Origin: JAGPCK01 sp964535575
GTDB lineage: Bacteria; Bacteroidota; Bacteroidia; UKL13-3
DNA: 64,000 bases
NCBI GenBank assembly: GCA_964535575.1
Contig: CAZHTC010000006.1
Coordinates: forward strand, 1 to 64,000
Direction: 5' to 3'
The notes beneath the pieces were generated by a model. That model saw only the letters and a program-made list of their open reading frames with translations, made no database searches and was not told where the DNA came from. The translations under genes were made by a program, and so were the position numbers. Below are positions 61,039 to 64,000 of the stretch, in pieces. Each line of letters starts with the position of its first letter. The first letter of the stretch is position 1.

Positions 61039-64000
61039 TTAAATTATTACCCGTATTTCCACCTGTGTGCCTTTACCCGGTTGTGATTGAATGGTTAAGC
61101 CTGCCTTTATATTTTTGGCCCTGCGTTGCATATTAGCCACTCCGTTGCCAAACTGCCGGGTATTGTTTAGGTCAAAGCCCTTTCCGTTATCGGCTGCGGT
61201 AAAAATAACTTCTGCCCCGTTCACTTGCATTTCAAGGGTTATTTGTGTGGCAGCCGCATATTTAAAACTGTTGTTGAGGGCTTCTTTCAGCACTAAGTAA
61301 ATATTTCTGCGCACTTCTGACGGAAGCGAGAGGTTTGGTATTGGATCGGGAAACAGAAACACACAACGTGTTTCGTTTTCTTCAAATAAATCGGTGGTAA
61401 ATTCCCTCAGGTAAGCCATTAAACTTTGAATGGAGTCGTGGCGCGGATTTAAGGCCCACACAATTTCACTCAGGTTGTCTACCAGTTCGCGCGAGGCGAG
61501 TATAATTTTTTCGGCCTGCAATTCGGCATTTTCGTTGCGCTTCAGTTTGTGTTTTAATAATTCACTTTGAATGGCAATGCGCGAGAGCCCCGAGCCCAGG
61601 TCATCATGCATATCTTTCGAAATGCGTTCGCGTTCTTTTTGCACGGCCTGTTGTTTTTCCAGCTCGCGCAATTTTTCGCGCAGCCTTCGTGCTATAAACT
61701 GTCTTACAAATAAAACGAGCAGAGTAAAACCTGCGGCTGTGGTAAGAAGAATAAACCACCACTGTTTCCAATAAGGCGGAGTGATGTGAATGCGGATGAG
61801 CTCGGTTTGTGGCCCCCACACTTCATCGTTGTTGCATGCCTGTACTTTAAACGTGTAGGTGCCCGGTGGCAAATTGCTGTAACGTGCCATACGCGCTTTG
61901 CCGGCATACACCCATACATTATCCCACCCTTCAAGCAGGTATCGGTATTCGTTTTTCGATTGGTTGGTAAACTCTAAACCGGCAAATTCAAAAGTTACCG
62001 TGCTGCTGTCAAACGGTAAAGAGATATGTCTCTTTCCGGCCATTTCGCCCGATACCATGCCGTCATTAATTTTAAGGGAAGTGAGCACAGCCAGCGGAGC
62101 ATAAGGATTGTCGTTGAGTGATGATGGGAAAAAAGCGTTAAATCCGTTGATGCCGCCAAAAAAAAGTTCGCCCGAATTACTTTTGTAAAAAGCGCCTGTA
62201 TTAAATTCATTTGATTGCAGGCCATCGGTTACATTGTAGTTGCGGCAGTTTTTGGTAAAAGGGTTATAACAAATAAGGCCTTTGTTTGAACTTAGCCACA
62301 GTTGTCCTTTCTCATCAGGCAGCACGGCATACAGGTAGTTGTCGGCCAGTCCATCATCGGTAGTAATCAACGTGTACGAATTTTGTTGCAGGTTGTATCT
62401 GATCAATCCTTTTTCCGATGCCATCCACAGGATACCTGCTTTGGTATCTTCGTAAAAACTGCGCACGTTGCTTTGCCACAGGATACGGTCGGTAATTACC
62501 AGATTTCCGTTGTGGTATTTTAGAATAAACAGGTGTGAATTGCCGGCAGTGCTCACCCATATTCGGTTGTCGCGACTTTGGTGAATGCGCAAAATAAGGG
62601 TGTGCAAATTTTTATGGAGGTACATGGAATCCATTTTCCCGTTTTTATACCGGGCTTCGAACAGGCCAAGCCTGGTTGCTGCCAGTGTGGTTTTTTCATT
62701 GGTATTGCAAATGTGGTACACTAAGTTATTGCTTTCAACACGGTCGGCTCTGGGATTGCAGGGCACTTCTTCAAATTTTCCGTTAGTGTAATAATCTATT
62801 CCGTTATCCGACCCGATAATGAGGTTGCCGTACACATCGGTAGTAATGCAGGAAACAATATTGCCAAATACTCCGTTGCGCTTAAGCTGACGGGTTTCGT
62901 TTTTTTTGCGGTCAATAATTAAAATGCCGTTTTCATGTGTGCCTGCCCAGATATTTTTTTGCTGGTCTTCATAAAAACATTTGATAAAGGAGTGTTCGGC
63001 ATACACATTTAATTTGGGAGGTTTCAGGTCGGTTTTGTTAATGCCACCGCCATCGGTACCTATCCATAAATTATCCGATCTATCGATAAACAGGTAGCGG
63101 ATAATATCAAACGAAAGGCTTTTGGGATCATTCGGGTCGTTTTGAAAGGTAGTGAGGGTTTTATTTTTGAGGTGGTAACAAAGCAACCCTGATTTGGCTG
63201 TACCGATCCACAGGCGGTTGTAATTATCTTTTACCAGCGAAAATGCAATGGGAGCTGTGTGATTTTTGGTGAGGTCAATCCAGTGATGTGCTTTGGTGAT
63301 GAGGTGGTATTGCATTACCCCTTTTTCGGTTCCAATCCATATGGTTTCATTCTGTTTATCGAGGCAAAGCGAAATGGTAAATACCGATCCGGTTTCCCGG
63401 ATTTCATTTTCGAGTTGTTTACTGAACTTTTTACTGACTACTGAAAACGAAACCAGTTTCCAGTTTCCTATAAAATAAATGGTATCATTTACCAATAATC
63501 CCATGCGGTTGGGGCCGCCATCAACTGCATATCGGATGCCTTCGGGCATTTCAATGAAAAAAGTTTTTTTTGTTACTTCATCATAGCAGCCTATGGTATT
63601 GCTTCCGTTTAAAAACCAGAGATTGTTTTTGCTGTCAAAGCCTATCAGTTCACAGTCAAAATCATTTCTCCCTTTGTTGTTGTATACGGGAACGTGTTCA
63701 AACTGTTGCCGGGCATACACAAATTTATTCAGTCCTCCCGATCGGGTTCCGAACCACAGGTTTCCGTTTTTATCTTCAAGCGCTTTTGCCGTGATAAAAC
63801 TGTTGCTCAGTCCGGGTTTTGTTCGTTGTCCGGCTTTAAATGGCTCAAAGCGGTAACCGTCAAACCGGTTTACTCCGTCACCGGTACCAAACCACATAAA
63901 CCCTTTAGAATCCTGAAAAATGGAATAGACCGAACTTTGTGAAAGTCCGTCATCTACATTGTAGCGTATAAATTTCCTTTGGCCGTAGGTGCTTACGACA
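61039..64000 (-). CDS. Two-component sensor histidine kinase with periplasmic propeller (5' end outside window)
   Basis: At least 986 residues. The frame is open to the window edge without a stop or start: before the ATG at 63897 it reads YNVDDGLSQSSVYSIFQDSK, a normal Reg_prop repeat, so the true start is beyond 64000. Reg_prop blades (MWFGTGDGVNRFDG, NLWFGTRSGGLN, LWIGTDGGGINK) form two periplasmic propellers. A Y_Y_Y domain follows, then one membrane helix (WWFILLTTAAGFTLLVLFV). The HisKA_3 H-box has His in SKDMHDDLGSGLSR, and a HATPase_c has N-box VLKEALNNSFKYA and G-box DNGKGFDL. Such NarL-type sensors usually monitor a glycan or an envelope signal. It feeds the response regulator 46 nt downstream. 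Confidence 0.94.
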   Translation of the reverse strand, partial: VVSTYGQRKFIRYNVDDGLSQSSVYSIFQDSKGFMWFGTGDGVNRFDGYRFEPFKAGQRTKPGLSNSFITAKALEDKNGNLWFGTRSGGLNKFVYARQQFEHVPVYNNKGRNDFDCELIGFDSKNNLWFLNGSNTIGCYDEVTKKTFFIEMPEGIRYAVDGGPNRMGLLVNDTIYFIGNWKLVSFSVVSKKFSKQLENEIRETGSVFTISLCLDKQNETIWIGTEKGVMQYHLITKAHHWIDLTKNHTAPIAFSLVKDNYNRLWIGTAKSGLLCYHLKNKTLTTFQNDPNDPKSLSFDIIRYLFIDRSDNLWIGTDGGGINKTDLKPPKLNVYAEHSFIKCFYEDQQKNIWAGTHENGILIIDRKKNETRQLKRNGVFGNIVSCITTDVYGNLIIGSDNGIDYYTNGKFEEVPCNPRADRVESNNLVYHICNTNEKTTLAATRLGLFEARYKNGKMDSMYLHKNLHTLILRIHQSRDNRIWVSTAGNSHLFILKYHNGNLVITDRILWQSNVRSFYEDTKAGILWMASEKGLIRYNLQQNSYTLITTDDGLADNYLYAVLPDEKGQLWLSSNKGLICYNPFTKNCRNYNVTDGLQSNEFNTGAFYKSNSGELFFGGINGFNAFFPSSLNDNPYAPLAVLTSLKINDGMVSGEMAGKRHISLPFDSSTVTFEFAGLEFTNQSKNEYRYLLEGWDNVWVYAGKARMARYSNLPPGTYTFKVQACNNDEVWGPQTELIRIHITPPYWKQWWFILLTTAAGFTLLVLFVRQFIARRLREKLRELEKQQAVQKERERISKDMHDDLGSGLSRIAIQSELLKHKLKRNENAELQAEKIILASRELVDNLSEIVWALNPRHDSIQSLMAYLREFTTDLFEENETRCVFLFPDPIPNLSLPSEVRRNIYLVLKEALNNSFKYAAATQITLEMQVNGAEVIFTAADNGKGFDLNNTRQFGNGVANMQRRAKNIKAGLTIQSQPGKGTQVEIRVII

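Overview
The window looks like chromosomal DNA of a Bacteroidota (Bacteroidetes) bacterium. Five surface or secreted proteins carry C-terminal type IX secretion (T9SS) sorting domains. Several promoters match the Bacteroidetes consensus (TTG, about 19 nt, TAnnTTTG), and start codons are preceded by A-rich leaders rather than strong Shine-Dalgarno sites. Housekeeping genes such as fhs, maeB, aspS, tadA, rnhB and a ComEC-like gene surround a foreign-looking island. I cannot name a genus from sequence alone.

Layout. 1-14.8 kb: partial tRNA-Asn, PfkB-type kinase, small membrane protein, comEC, crotonase, secreted protein, rnhB, methyltransferase, fhs, a T9SS cargo, LOG-family protein, malic enzyme, secreted protein, a 3-hydroxyacyl-CoA dehydrogenase-like gene, RidA and sodA. 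15.1-32.0 kb: one reading frame of 5,626 codons, a giant cell-surface protein built from nine tandem modules of about 565 residues (beta-helix plus Ig-like) ending in a T9SS signal. 32.1-42.0 kb: tadA, aspS, a nucleotidyltransferase with a 46-residue partner, two large T9SS proteins, a Gate-domain transporter-like protein and a DUF3127 protein. 54.2-64.0 kb: a 1,403-residue SBBP/PKD T9SS protein, a secreted protein, and a LuxR-type response regulator with its periplasmic-propeller histidine kinase (5' end beyond the window).

42.3-54.2 kb is an AT-rich defence island between two T9SS genes. It holds (a) a tightly spaced operon of DNA methyltransferase, NurA-like nuclease, HerA-like ATPase and MORC/Hsp90-type GHKL ATPase; (b) a WYL regulator divergent from a phospholipase-D nuclease fused to what looks like a ubiquitin-conjugating (E2/UBC-like) domain, with two matching palindromic operators between them; (c) a retron with a recognisable msr-msd RNA (11-bp a1/a2 repeat, consensus promoter ending exactly at it), a retron reverse transcriptase, a HEPN-like effector and a small coupled gene broken by two compensating 1-nt shifts; and (d) a REP-associated tyrosine transposase between inverted REP elements.

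The strongest candidates for an undescribed system are the PLD-E2 fusion under WYL control, the four-gene MTase-NurA-HerA-GHKL operon, and the retron with a HEPN-like effector. All family calls are from reading motifs by eye; no database search or structure prediction was run.
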